Translations under genes and position numbers: made by a program
Assembly (NCBI GenBank): GCA_947500755.1
Contig: CANMTO010000002.1
Location: forward strand, 62,001-126,000
Direction of reading: 5' to 3'
Source: Flavobacteriales bacterium
GTDB lineage: Bacteria; Bacteroidota; Bacteroidia; Flavobacteriales_D; Crocinitomicaceae
DNA: 64,000 nt
Part shown: in pieces, positions 26,101 through 34,741 of the stretch
Position numbering within the stretch: the first letter of the stretch is position 1
How the letters are laid out: every line of letters starts with the position of its first letter
Notes under the pieces: model-generated
What the model was told of the DNA's origin: nothing
Databases searched by the model: none
What the model saw: the letters and a program-made list of their open reading frames with translations, nothing else

Positions 26101-27009
26101 TCATAACAACGATTGCCTTTTCAACAAATATCGGGTTAGGACCTCCCGATAGCCGTCCTCAATCGCCAGAGGCACAAAATCCACCGCTAAATCGCCGCAC
26201 TTCAGTTTTAATGCGCCCAGTCCTTTATCATACCGATCCATGTATTTATTCTTAAACTCATTAGGCAGGATCCGCAACTCTTCACCAGATTCCATATCCA
26301 CCAGAATATACGGCCTGTTCTCCAACTCAAAATCCTGTTCAATTCGCCGACTAAACAAGTGGAATACCACTACCTCATGGCGTTGGTGTTTTAAATGGCT
26401 CAAGGCATTCATAAAATCATCCTCATCCTCTCCAGACGACCATAAATCCGTAAACACCATAACCATACCGCGCTTCGGAATACTTTGAGCAACTTCGTTA
26501 AGGGCCTTCGCAATGTGCGTGAATGAATTTTTGGTTGGGGAATACGCTTCAAAAAACTTTTCCAATTCAGCGTAAACATAGCGCTGATGCATCGGCGATG
26601 ATTTTGCTGCCGTATGAAGCATAAGTGTTTCGTGAAACAGACTTATGCCGTAGGCGTCTCGTTGACGCTTTAAAAGCTCTATGAGGCTTACCACTGCATA
26701 TATAGCAAAAGACAATTTATTGTCGCGTTGATCTACCGGAAAATACATCGATGGAGAGCAGTCTATTACCATTTGGCAGCGCAAATTAGTTTCCTCCTCA
26801 TACTTTTTCGTGTACAAACGATCGGTTCGCCCAAATAATTTCCAATCGATATGCCGTGTAGATTCTCCTTGATTATATATTCTGTGCTCCGCAAATTCTA
26901 CGGAAAACCCGTGCAACGGGCTTTTGTGCATTCCTGTAATAAATCCTTCGACCACTTGTTTCGCAAGCAACTCTAAATTCCCGAACTCCACTAATTTAGA
27001 ACGATCCAT
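26101..27009 (-). CDS. DUF58 domain protein (VWA-like)
   Basis: 302 residues. Near the N-terminus is the DUF58 signature (HRIYNQGESTRHIDWKLFG, with RTDRLYTKKYEEE following). A VWA-like MIDAS appears in VIDCSPSM, and MVMVFTDLWS later. DUF58 proteins usually accompany MoxR ATPases and VWA membrane proteins; none of these is adjacent, so the gene is either isolated or its partners lie elsewhere. No transmembrane helix is seen. Role unknown. The 36-bp gap to the polyprenyl synthase contains that gene's promoter. Confidence 0.82.
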   Translation of the reverse strand: MDRSKLVEFGNLELLAKQVVEGFITGMHKSPLHGFSVEFAEHRIYNQGESTRHIDWKLFGRTDRLYTKKYEEETNLRCQMVIDCSPSMYFPVDQRDNKLSFAIYAVVSLIELLKRQRDAYGISLFHETLMLHTAAKSSPMHQRYVYAELEKFFEAYSPTKNSFTHIAKALNEVAQSIPKRGMVMVFTDLWSSGEDEDDFMNALSHLKHQRHEVVVFHLFSRRIEQDFELENRPYILVDMESGEELRILPNEFKNKYMDRYDKGLGALKLKCGDLAVDFVPLAIEDGYREVLTRYLLKRQSLL

Positions 27010-27046
27010 GGGTGATTTTAAGCGAAAATACTAAAAATAAATGGGC

Positions 27047-27054
27047 TACCTTTG
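27047..27054 (+). promoter_or_regulatory. -7 box (TACCTTTG) for the large T9SS protein
   Basis: A perfect match about 53 nt before the ATG at 27108, giving one of the longer leaders in this window; the last 30 bases of that leader are very A/T-rich. Confidence 0.5.
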
Positions 27055-27107
27055 GCAAGCAACTTATGCTTAGCTTGTGACGTCTAAAAATTATTAAAAT
27101 TTATATC

Positions 27108-29576
27108 ATGAAAAAAATACTACTCTTATTGGTTGTTGCCTTCTGTTCATTGCAACTTAACGCCCAAAATGGGTATGTGCTTACAGGACTCAATTTGATG
27201 CCAAATACGGTGACTACCCGATGTGATACCGCAGTAACTGTTTCATACTGGGCTCAATCCGCCGCAAATAATGCACAATCTTCCGCCAACCTCCCATTTA
27301 TTTTAACCGGAAACAATTTCGTTTCTTCACAATTTCAATTTAATATTAGTTGGGGTGACGGCACAAGTAACACCTACAATGGTGGAGTTTCAAGCACCGG
27401 AACATCAATTCCATTAAATCCTCCACCTGCCCACACGTATCCAGGCCCTGGAACATATACCTTAATTACATACGTAATAAACTTTGCTAATCAAACCAGT
27501 GCTATTGACACGGTTCTACTTACGCTTGGTTCGTGTTCGCTTCCTGTTTACTCCATGGTTCAAGTGGATTGCAATAATGATGGAGTTATAGATTCGACAT
27601 TAAACAATTCTGGAATCCCATTGGTCATTACTGGCTCTGGTCAAAGCTATACAGGAATTACACAAAATAACTATTATTTATTCACTGGCATTGAACCCGG
27701 TCTTTATACCTTAGGTATTGACCCTGCGTGGCTTGCAGCAAATAATTATACCATTGATAACATACAAGGTCCACCATCATTAGTTGCGGGCGCAGGTGCT
27801 CAAACCATCATTATAACCTTGAATTGTGGTAACGGAGGAAATCAAACCGCAACCATGTGTGTTGGCGGACAAGTCTACTGCGATCAAGACAATAATGGTC
27901 AATTTAGTAATGGAGATATTCCAATAGTCAATGCACCAATTACCATCAATTACGGCGCTGGGTCTACCATTGTTTACACCAACCAACAAGGGACCTACAG
28001 CACGAATTATTTGGCTCTTCTTGGTGGCATTGCGACGGTTTCGCTAAATAGCAATTGGTTAGCTCAACACGTCTACAGTGCAGCGAATCAGATTGATACG
28101 ATTTCAAACATAATTTGTGTGGCCGGCGCAGTATCGGCTACATCCTCATTCCCAATTCAATGCGGTCAAAACCCTGGTAATCCAACATGTTATTCTGGCT
28201 TTGTTTTCTGTGATGCAAACAACAACGGCATCATGGATAACAATGAACTTCCCATGACTTTTGCGCCTGTTGTATTATCTAATGCGCAAGGAGCAAATGC
28301 AAATACCGTTACGGTATACACAGACTCACTCGGTTACTTCACGTATTGTGGTCAATTTGGGAATGGGCAATATGTTCTAGCTTCTATTCCATCAAATTAT
28401 TTAAATTATCTTGGATACAGTGTTAATTTCAATTTCGTTACCCTTATTGTTAACCAAGCTGCAGGAATGTTGCCAGTGAATTGTGGAGGGAACGGAGGAA
28501 ACGCTTGTGCAGACCTTTGGACAACGGTTACTCCTTGGTATGGTTATTACCAAAACACCACCGCACACATTCGCTTGAATTGGGGCAATTATGGTCCTAC
28601 CGCCCCAGGAACCTATACACTCACGCTTACCTTTCCTGCGGGTGTAACGGTGAATACCGCCACCATAAACAACCCTGGTTACAGCATTGCTGGAAATACC
28701 ATTACTTGGAATTTAAATAGCGCGTTAAGTAGTTTTTCTAGCAACGATCTTATATTATTCTCAATTCCTGGTGGATTGATTAACGGCGCAAACCACTACT
28801 TCACCAGTACAATTACAGCCACTGGAAACATCCAAGATTGTAACGCTCAGAACAACAACGGTAATTTATTACAAATCCTAGGAAACAGCTATGATCCAAA
28901 TGATAAAAACGTTGCCCGACCCGAATTTTATAATAGTGGGTTATTTGGTTCGACAGAAATTGAAACAGGTGTAGACGACATACTTACCTACACGATTCGC
29001 TTTCAAAACACCGGAACTGCACCTGCACAGAATATTGTAGTGGTAGATACACTTGATTCGGACTTAGACTTATCTACCTTTGCCTTGGTTAGCAGCAGTC
29101 ATGCGGTAGAATTGGTGAACATGGGCAACGGCGTTATGCATTTCGAATTCAATGGCATTTGGTTACCAGATTCTACATCGAATGAACCGTTAAGTCACGG
29201 ACAGTTTACCTATCGAATTAGAGAAAATGCAGGAAATCCGATATTTAGTGAAATCACAAATACTGCGTATATCTATTTTGATTGGAACGCACCAATCATT
29301 ACAAATACTACGTACAATGTGAATGTTTGGATTGAAGGAATTGATGAGGCATCTGATTTATTCAAGGTGTTCCCGAATCCAACAACGGATGTGGTAACCA
29401 TAGAATCTAGTGAAGGATTTAATTATACAGTTTATGATTTAAATGGAAGAGCAATGATTCAAGGGAAAGGGAATAACATCGAAACTATTTCGCTACAATA
29501 CTTGATGAATGGTCAGTACATTCTATCATTAAACACTGGGAATTCGACTAGAAACCTGAAGGTGACGAAGTTATAA
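27108..29576 (+). CDS. large secreted repeat protein with SdrD-like B units and T9SS sorting domain
   Basis: 822 residues. A signal peptide (MKKILLLLVVAFCSLQLNAQ) is followed by a PKD-like region (WGDGTSNTY, HTYPGPGTYTL). Three SdrD/Cna-B-like units carry acidic loops: DCNNDGVIDS, CDQDNNGQFSNGDIP and CDANNNGIMDNNELP, which look like calcium-binding DxDxDG loops. A DUF11-like domain with YDPNDKN and DDILTYTIRFQNTGTAPAQN follows. The C-terminal 80 residues (VFPNPTTDVVTIESS) are a type A T9SS domain. It is probably a surface adhesin or matrix protein. A strong terminator follows. Confidence 0.85.
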   Translation: MKKILLLLVVAFCSLQLNAQNGYVLTGLNLMPNTVTTRCDTAVTVSYWAQSAANNAQSSANLPFILTGNNFVSSQFQFNISWGDGTSNTYNGGVSSTGTSIPLNPPPAHTYPGPGTYTLITYVINFANQTSAIDTVLLTLGSCSLPVYSMVQVDCNNDGVIDSTLNNSGIPLVITGSGQSYTGITQNNYYLFTGIEPGLYTLGIDPAWLAANNYTIDNIQGPPSLVAGAGAQTIIITLNCGNGGNQTATMCVGGQVYCDQDNNGQFSNGDIPIVNAPITINYGAGSTIVYTNQQGTYSTNYLALLGGIATVSLNSNWLAQHVYSAANQIDTISNIICVAGAVSATSSFPIQCGQNPGNPTCYSGFVFCDANNNGIMDNNELPMTFAPVVLSNAQGANANTVTVYTDSLGYFTYCGQFGNGQYVLASIPSNYLNYLGYSVNFNFVTLIVNQAAGMLPVNCGGNGGNACADLWTTVTPWYGYYQNTTAHIRLNWGNYGPTAPGTYTLTLTFPAGVTVNTATINNPGYSIAGNTITWNLNSALSSFSSNDLILFSIPGGLINGANHYFTSTITATGNIQDCNAQNNNGNLLQILGNSYDPNDKNVARPEFYNSGLFGSTEIETGVDDILTYTIRFQNTGTAPAQNIVVVDTLDSDLDLSTFALVSSSHAVELVNMGNGVMHFEFNGIWLPDSTSNEPLSHGQFTYRIRENAGNPIFSEITNTAYIYFDWNAPIITNTTYNVNVWIEGIDEASDLFKVFPNPTTDVVTIESSEGFNYTVYDLNGRAMIQGKGNNIETISLQYLMNGQYILSLNTGNSTRNLKVTKL

Positions 29577-29601
29577 ATCAACACCTTTTGATTAATTTTT
29601 T

Positions 29602-29624
29602 AAAAGGCCTTCGGGCCTTTTTTT
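29602..29624 (+). terminator. rho-independent terminator with UUCG tetraloop
   Basis: AAAAGGCC-TTCG-GGCCTTTTTTT: a perfect stem with the stable UUCG loop, between the T9SS gene and the convergent SUI1 gene. The A run on the other side makes it bidirectional. Confidence 0.9.
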
Positions 29625-29973
29625 AGTTTCCGCCTTTCTGTTTTGTTTGAGAATATCCAGCTGCAATGAGGATGTCGTATACTTTCTGCTTTAACTTCCC
29701 TTGAATAAGAATTTCACCATCTTTAGCCGAACCACCTACCCCACACTTTGACTTGAGCAATTTCCCGAGCTCTTTTAAATCCTCATCCGAACCTACAAAA
29801 CCTTCTACCAGGGTAACCTCCTTACCGGCACGCTGTTTTCGGTCAATAGAAACATACAAGCGTTGTTGGCTTGGAGCTAAGGTATCTACTTGCTCATCCG
29901 AAGCTTCTTGATAATTAAAATTGGGGTTTGTGGAATAAACCACATTCACGCGATTATTATTTTTCTTACTCAT
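29623..29973 (-). CDS. SUI1/eIF1-like translation initiation factor (YciH family)
   Basis: 116 residues. The C-terminal 80 residues form the SUI1 fold: RLYVSIDRKQRAGKEVTLVEGF, then LKELGKLLKSKCGVGGSAKDG and EILIQGKLKQKVYDIL. Bacterial YciH/SUI1 proteins are eIF1 homologues that influence start-codon selection, though this is poorly understood. It follows the TonB-type receptor gene by 4 bp on the same strand. Such a factor is of interest in a genome where many mRNAs appear nearly leaderless. Confidence 0.9.
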   Translation of the reverse strand: MSKKNNNRVNVVYSTNPNFNYQEASDEQVDTLAPSQQRLYVSIDRKQRAGKEVTLVEGFVGSDEDLKELGKLLKSKCGVGGSAKDGEILIQGKLKQKVYDILIAAGYSQTKQKGGN

Positions 29974-29977
29974 AACA

Positions 29978-32440
29978 CTACATATCTGAAGGGCCAGAAT
30001 CTTGTCCTGACTTTGGTTTTGTCATTTCAAGTTTACCAAATTTATACGTCACATTAATATAAAACCTACGTGTTAACCATTTAAACTCAATGTCTTGACT
30101 AATGGTTGGCTGTCGTAAATAGGCGTAAAACCCTTGTCGATTAAGCACATCTGTAACCTTACACCCTAGGGTCCAATGTTCACCTAAGCGTTTATCAAAG
30201 GCCGCATCAATTGCGCCTCTTCGTTGTGCTGTTCCTAGAATTGTTACGCGCGGAGCCACATAATTTACATTAAGCTGAACCGTCGCTGTTTTTTTCCAAA
30301 AATCAACAGAAGTGTTCAATTTAACATTCCCGTTAAATCCTGAACGATTCCAGCTAGATACGTCAGTTATATATTTTATGAAATTCACATTCGATGATAA
30401 GGTTGAACGAAACCAGGCGGTTGGTTTGTAACTCACAACGAATTCAGTTCCCACGCTGTGGGAAGTATTTAAATTGATAAAGGTCTGTACTGAGGCATTG
30501 TTTTCACTGAATTGTCTCACCCTTGAAATCATATCCGTAGTTCGGCGATAAAAAAGACTGGCTGAGAAATTCAACTTTTTAGCCTCTCTGCTGTAACTAA
30601 AATCATACGAATCAATAAACTCTGGTTGCAAATAGGGATTCCCGCGCTGTAAATTTAGGGGGTCGGCATACGAAGTAAACGGATTTAAATCAGAACTCGA
30701 TGCCCGTGTGATTCTACGGCTGTAACTCAAGCCCAATTCGCTACCTTGTTTGATAGTGTAGCGAATGTGTGCGGAAGGGAAAAAATTGAAATAATCATTT
30801 ACAATTCGTAGGGTATCCGAAACCAAGTCAGGAATTTGATATGCCTGTTCCAACCTTACCCCTGCTTGATATTTAAATTTCTTGTATTGATGCGCAACAA
30901 TTCCATAAACGCTAAAAATTTGTTCGTCGTAATTGTACAAGAAATTAGAAAGTGTATCCTCTAGAAATACATTTGAAACGGAATCCATTGTTTCAGAATA
31001 GGTATCTACTACTTGATGACGCACTATACCCTTGGCACCAAATTCTGTTCGAATAGATTGGTCAGGCCAAAGATATACCCCATCCGCCTGAAGCGTTGAA
31101 ACACGAGATGATTCTTGATTCGAAAGTCTTTGTCTGAGGGGTGCAATCATCGACAGCAAGACAGTATCTAAGGTATATTGATACTGGTCATAAAACCCTT
31201 CAATGGCATCGGTTCCCATCGAGTGTGTTGCATCTGCTGTTAGATAGCCCCGATTGCTTTTCAAGTTTTGTCGAAAATTCAAATTAAAATCAATGTTCTT
31301 TTGATTGCTTGGATCATAAGAAACACGCTGCCATAAACTGGTGGCATACAAGGATCCAAGTGCGTCTTCACTATATCGGGTATTCCATAAATCTCCCGTC
31401 CGATCACGTTGTCCCATAGACGCAGTGGAAGAAAAGGCAATGCTTCGGTTATGCTTCAAGGTCCAATCAAACCCCATCCTTGCGGTGTGCCCAGCGTTTA
31501 AATCGGTTCCGAGCCTGTTCTGATCTAGTATGACTACAGAATCATTTGCTAAGGTTTGACGACTATATAAATAATTGTTTCGATATCCATCCAAATAGCG
31601 CCCATTATAAGAAGCAAAGGCATTAAACGATGCGTTTCGATAACTAAAGGAAATACTTTCATCAGCCACGTTTCCTCCATTCAGATTCCCGCTGCCCACG
31701 TTCGCTGTGATCAATCCATTAAATCCTTTGAGTTTGTTCTTTTTAAGTACAATGTTAATTATCCCTGAACTACCATCCGGATCATATTTTGCGGAAGGAT
31801 TGGTTACTATTTCTATCCGTTCAATTGAACCCGCCGGCAAGGCATCTAGTAAGGTTTTACCATTTGAACCTGTAAGAGAACTAGGTTTACCATCAATCAA
31901 AATATTCACAGAACCCTCACCGCGTAATAAGATTCTACCATCTTGATCCAAATCGATGGAGGGCAAATTCTTTAACACATCATTCGCTGTACCTCCACGC
32001 AAGGTCAAATCTTGAGCAACATTATATACCTTTTTATCGATACCGCTTCTGAGGATGTCTTGTTTTCCTTGAACGATGATCTCATCAACGATGCGCTGGT
32101 TATTGACCGTTAAGTTGTTTTCGCCAAGATTCACCACACGAAGCTCCTTCGTTGGTATAATTTGATTAATCCACAAGGTGTCATAGCCAGCAAAAGTAGC
32201 TTGTAAAATCAGGGGAGCAAACGGTAGATTTTCCAAATTAAATTTTCCCTCACTATCGGTAAACTGTCCGGAAACGATAGAACTATCTTTAGCTAATAGC
32301 ACTTTTATCTTCACATATTCTAAGGCTTTTTTTGCATTTTGATCCACCACTTTACCCAACACAATCCCTTCTCCTTGAATGCGTTGCGAAAACATATGAA
32401 GTGAAAAAACAACAAATAACCCCCCAAATAGTATCTTCAT
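29978..32440 (-). CDS. TonB-dependent receptor-like outer-membrane protein with CarboxypepD_reg domain
   Basis: 820 residues from the ATG at 32440, which has a -7 box five bases upstream and opens a signal peptide (MKILFGGLFVVFSLHMFSQ). Residues about 22-105 are a carboxypeptidase regulatory-like beta sandwich (GKVVDQNAKKALEYVKIKV). A plug domain follows (NLPSIDLDQDGRILLRG, IERIEIVTNPSAKYDPDGS). The remaining 600 residues are a beta barrel with many aromatic strands (PDQSIRTEFGAKGIV, FYINVTYKFGKL). No SusD partner is adjacent. Substrate unknown. It is followed by SUI1 after 4 bp. Confidence 0.85.
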   Translation of the reverse strand: MKILFGGLFVVFSLHMFSQRIQGEGIVLGKVVDQNAKKALEYVKIKVLLAKDSSIVSGQFTDSEGKFNLENLPFAPLILQATFAGYDTLWINQIIPTKELRVVNLGENNLTVNNQRIVDEIIVQGKQDILRSGIDKKVYNVAQDLTLRGGTANDVLKNLPSIDLDQDGRILLRGEGSVNILIDGKPSSLTGSNGKTLLDALPAGSIERIEIVTNPSAKYDPDGSSGIINIVLKKNKLKGFNGLITANVGSGNLNGGNVADESISFSYRNASFNAFASYNGRYLDGYRNNYLYSRQTLANDSVVILDQNRLGTDLNAGHTARMGFDWTLKHNRSIAFSSTASMGQRDRTGDLWNTRYSEDALGSLYATSLWQRVSYDPSNQKNIDFNLNFRQNLKSNRGYLTADATHSMGTDAIEGFYDQYQYTLDTVLLSMIAPLRQRLSNQESSRVSTLQADGVYLWPDQSIRTEFGAKGIVRHQVVDTYSETMDSVSNVFLEDTLSNFLYNYDEQIFSVYGIVAHQYKKFKYQAGVRLEQAYQIPDLVSDTLRIVNDYFNFFPSAHIRYTIKQGSELGLSYSRRITRASSSDLNPFTSYADPLNLQRGNPYLQPEFIDSYDFSYSREAKKLNFSASLFYRRTTDMISRVRQFSENNASVQTFINLNTSHSVGTEFVVSYKPTAWFRSTLSSNVNFIKYITDVSSWNRSGFNGNVKLNTSVDFWKKTATVQLNVNYVAPRVTILGTAQRRGAIDAAFDKRLGEHWTLGCKVTDVLNRQGFYAYLRQPTISQDIEFKWLTRRFYINVTYKFGKLEMTKPKSGQDSGPSDM

Positions 32441-32445
32441 AGGGT

Positions 32446-32453
32446 CAAAGGTA
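32446..32453 (-). promoter_or_regulatory. -7 box (TACCTTTG) for the receptor gene
   Basis: A perfect match on the minus strand, five bases before the ATG at 32440; it excludes the upstream ATG at 32464. Confidence 0.6.
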
Positions 32454-32583
32454 ACACATTGCAAAAGATTTTATAGATACTGGGCACTTGACTAGAAAGA
32501 AACAATTTCTTTTATTTCTTGTTTTTAACAATTCTTAGTGAATGAAAAAAGTGTCGGGAGTTGCTTTTAATCGATACTTAGTG

Positions 32584-32591
32584 TATTTTTG
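32584..32591 (+). promoter_or_regulatory. -7 box (TATTTTTG) for the zwf-pgl-edd operon
   Basis: A perfect match 21 nt before the zwf ATG. Confidence 0.55.
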
Positions 32592-32612
32592 ACACATACC
32601 ACAATATAACCC

Positions 32613-34091
32613 ATGGGTAAAAAACTACCAGATTCAGAGAGATTTAGCAAATTTAACATTATCGTATTCGGCGGTGATGGGGATTTGGCCTTAAGAAAAA
32701 TATATCCTGCCATATTTCATCGCATGTTGGACGGGCAAATAGAAGATCAATTTAATGTGGTCGGGATCATCAGAAAAGAAGTAGATCGAAAAACACTAGA
32801 TGCCAAGGTTCGACAATTCCTCTTTACCACTGACGATCAACCTGCTACCGACCTTCATTGGGAAACATTCAATTCAAAAATAGCTTGGATAAAGGCTGAA
32901 AAACCGGACATTGCATCATACAAGGAATTAACTTCTTTTTTAGAGCAACACGATACCTACCAACGTATTTTCTATTTCTCTACCCCATCTGCTGCTTTCG
33001 GTCCGATTTCGCAAACACTAAAAGCGTGTGGACTCATTAATGAGCGAAGTAAGGTTGTTTTAGAAAAACCGTTAGGAAACAGCCTAGAATCATCCAAACA
33101 AATCAATGAACAAATCACACAGGCATTTGATGAACACCAGGTATATCGAATTGATCATTATTTAGGTAAGGAAACCGTTCAAAATTTAATGGTACTTCGA
33201 TTTGCCAATAATCTTTTTCAACGCACGTGGGACTCCATTAGTATCGACAACATACAAATTACCGTTTCTGAAAGTTTAGGAGTTGAGCAGCGAGCCGATT
33301 ATTATGATAACAGCGGTGCATTATTGGATATGGTTCAAAATCACCTGTTGCAACTGCTTTGTCTAGTAGCGATGGAGCCGCCTCATATCATTGAAGCCGA
33401 CGAGGTACGCAATGAAAAGCTTAAGGTACTCAAAGCCCTTCGTCCAATGACCAAACAAGCAGCGCTTACTGATACCGTGAAAGGACAATATACGCGTGGC
33501 AATGTACAAGGCGAGCAGGTGAGTTCATATTTAGAGGACATCGGGAAATATAATTCCAAAACGGAAACCTTTGTAGCGCTCAAAACTTACATAGACAACT
33601 TCCGATGGAAGAATGTACCATTCTATTTACGCACCGGAAAACGAATGAAAAAACGGTACTCCGAAATTGTAATTAATTTCAAGGAAATCGCTCACAATAT
33701 TTTTCCTTCAAAAGAAAAACTTAACAACAACAAGCTTATTATTCGCCTGCAACCGGAGGAACGCATCGAGCTTGTTCAAATGACTAAAGTACCGGGGCCG
33801 GGAGGCTATCGATACAAGCCTATTGCACTCAAATTGGATTATATGGATTCGTTCAAGGAACGTTTACCAGAAGCCTACGAGCGCTTATTAATGGACGTAA
33901 TCCGTGGAAATCAAACCTTGTTCATGCGTCAAGATGAGTTGCAAGCGGCATGGCAATGGATAGAGACTGTAACAGATAGTTGGAAACAAAGCAATCAACC
34001 CAATGTACTTTATGAAGCTGGCACTTGGGGTCCGGGCGATTTAATTCTAGAAAAAGGTGCCACTTGGATAACAAAATCATGGAAAGACTAA
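32613..34091 (+). CDS. zwf: glucose-6-phosphate 1-dehydrogenase
   Basis: 492 residues, normal length. The N-terminal NADP motif reads FGGDGDLALRK, and the catalytic segment RIDHYLGKETVQN is intact with the proton-relay His. KNVPFYLRTGKRM and the later GPGGYRYKPIAL belong to the C-terminal domain. It oxidises glucose 6-phosphate to 6-phosphogluconolactone, making NADPH. It is the first gene of a three-gene run; the 3' end overlaps pgl by 13 nt. Confidence 0.96.
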   Translation: MGKKLPDSERFSKFNIIVFGGDGDLALRKIYPAIFHRMLDGQIEDQFNVVGIIRKEVDRKTLDAKVRQFLFTTDDQPATDLHWETFNSKIAWIKAEKPDIASYKELTSFLEQHDTYQRIFYFSTPSAAFGPISQTLKACGLINERSKVVLEKPLGNSLESSKQINEQITQAFDEHQVYRIDHYLGKETVQNLMVLRFANNLFQRTWDSISIDNIQITVSESLGVEQRADYYDNSGALLDMVQNHLLQLLCLVAMEPPHIIEADEVRNEKLKVLKALRPMTKQAALTDTVKGQYTRGNVQGEQVSSYLEDIGKYNSKTETFVALKTYIDNFRWKNVPFYLRTGKRMKKRYSEIVINFKEIAHNIFPSKEKLNNNKLIIRLQPEERIELVQMTKVPGPGGYRYKPIALKLDYMDSFKERLPEAYERLLMDVIRGNQTLFMRQDELQAAWQWIETVTDSWKQSNQPNVLYEAGTWGPGDLILEKGATWITKSWKD

Positions 34092-34741
34092 TTTCATTTG
34101 CTTCGAGAGAGGAAGCATTTACACGTCTTGCTCAACGGATTTCAGAATTGATCAGTAAGGCGCATGAAACCAGAGGAAGCGCTACCGTCTTATTGTCTGG
34201 TGGAAGCACTCCGATGCCTGTTTACGAAAAGTTATCCCTATCAAACGTAGATTTTTCCAGCATTGAATTTGGCTTAGTGGACGACCGCTTTGTTCCTGTG
34301 AATGACCCCGCATCTAATGAGGGCGTAATTCGGAACATTTTTAAAAATCAAGCAGATTTCACCCTCGAACCTATGGTCGGAAACCCAATGGATTATGCCC
34401 AAAGCATTGCGCAATGCCATCAAACATATCTTAAATTTGTCCACGGCGATGTAATTTTACTAGGAATGGGTGGTGACGGCCACTTTGCTTCGTTATTCCC
34501 AAATGACGGGCACTCCACCGAAGGCTTACTAGCATCGGAAGCTTGCTGCTTGGGAACAAACGCACCGAGCCATCCCACAAAGCGTATTTCCACTAATTTA
34601 GCGTTCATTAAAACCATTGAACACCGTATTTTACTAATAACAGGAAAAGATAAACTAGAAAAACTTAAGGCATCATCAACAGAAAGAACCCCAATTTCTT
34701 ATATTGTCAATAACCTGACAGAAATATATTACGCCCCATGA
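34079..34741 (+). CDS. pgl: 6-phosphogluconolactonase
   Basis: 220 residues from the ATG at 34079, which aligns the N-terminus (MERLISFASREEAF) with the family. Motifs are LLSGGSTPMPVYEKL, LVDDRFVPVNDPASNEG and ILLGMGGDGHFASLFP. It hydrolyses 6-phosphogluconolactone to 6-phosphogluconate. It overlaps zwf by 13 nt upstream and edd by 4 nt downstream (ATGA), so translation of the three enzymes is tightly coupled. Confidence 0.95.
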   Translation: MERLISFASREEAFTRLAQRISELISKAHETRGSATVLLSGGSTPMPVYEKLSLSNVDFSSIEFGLVDDRFVPVNDPASNEGVIRNIFKNQADFTLEPMVGNPMDYAQSIAQCHQTYLKFVHGDVILLGMGGDGHFASLFPNDGHSTEGLLASEACCLGTNAPSHPTKRISTNLAFIKTIEHRILLITGKDKLEKLKASSTERTPISYIVNNLTEIYYAP

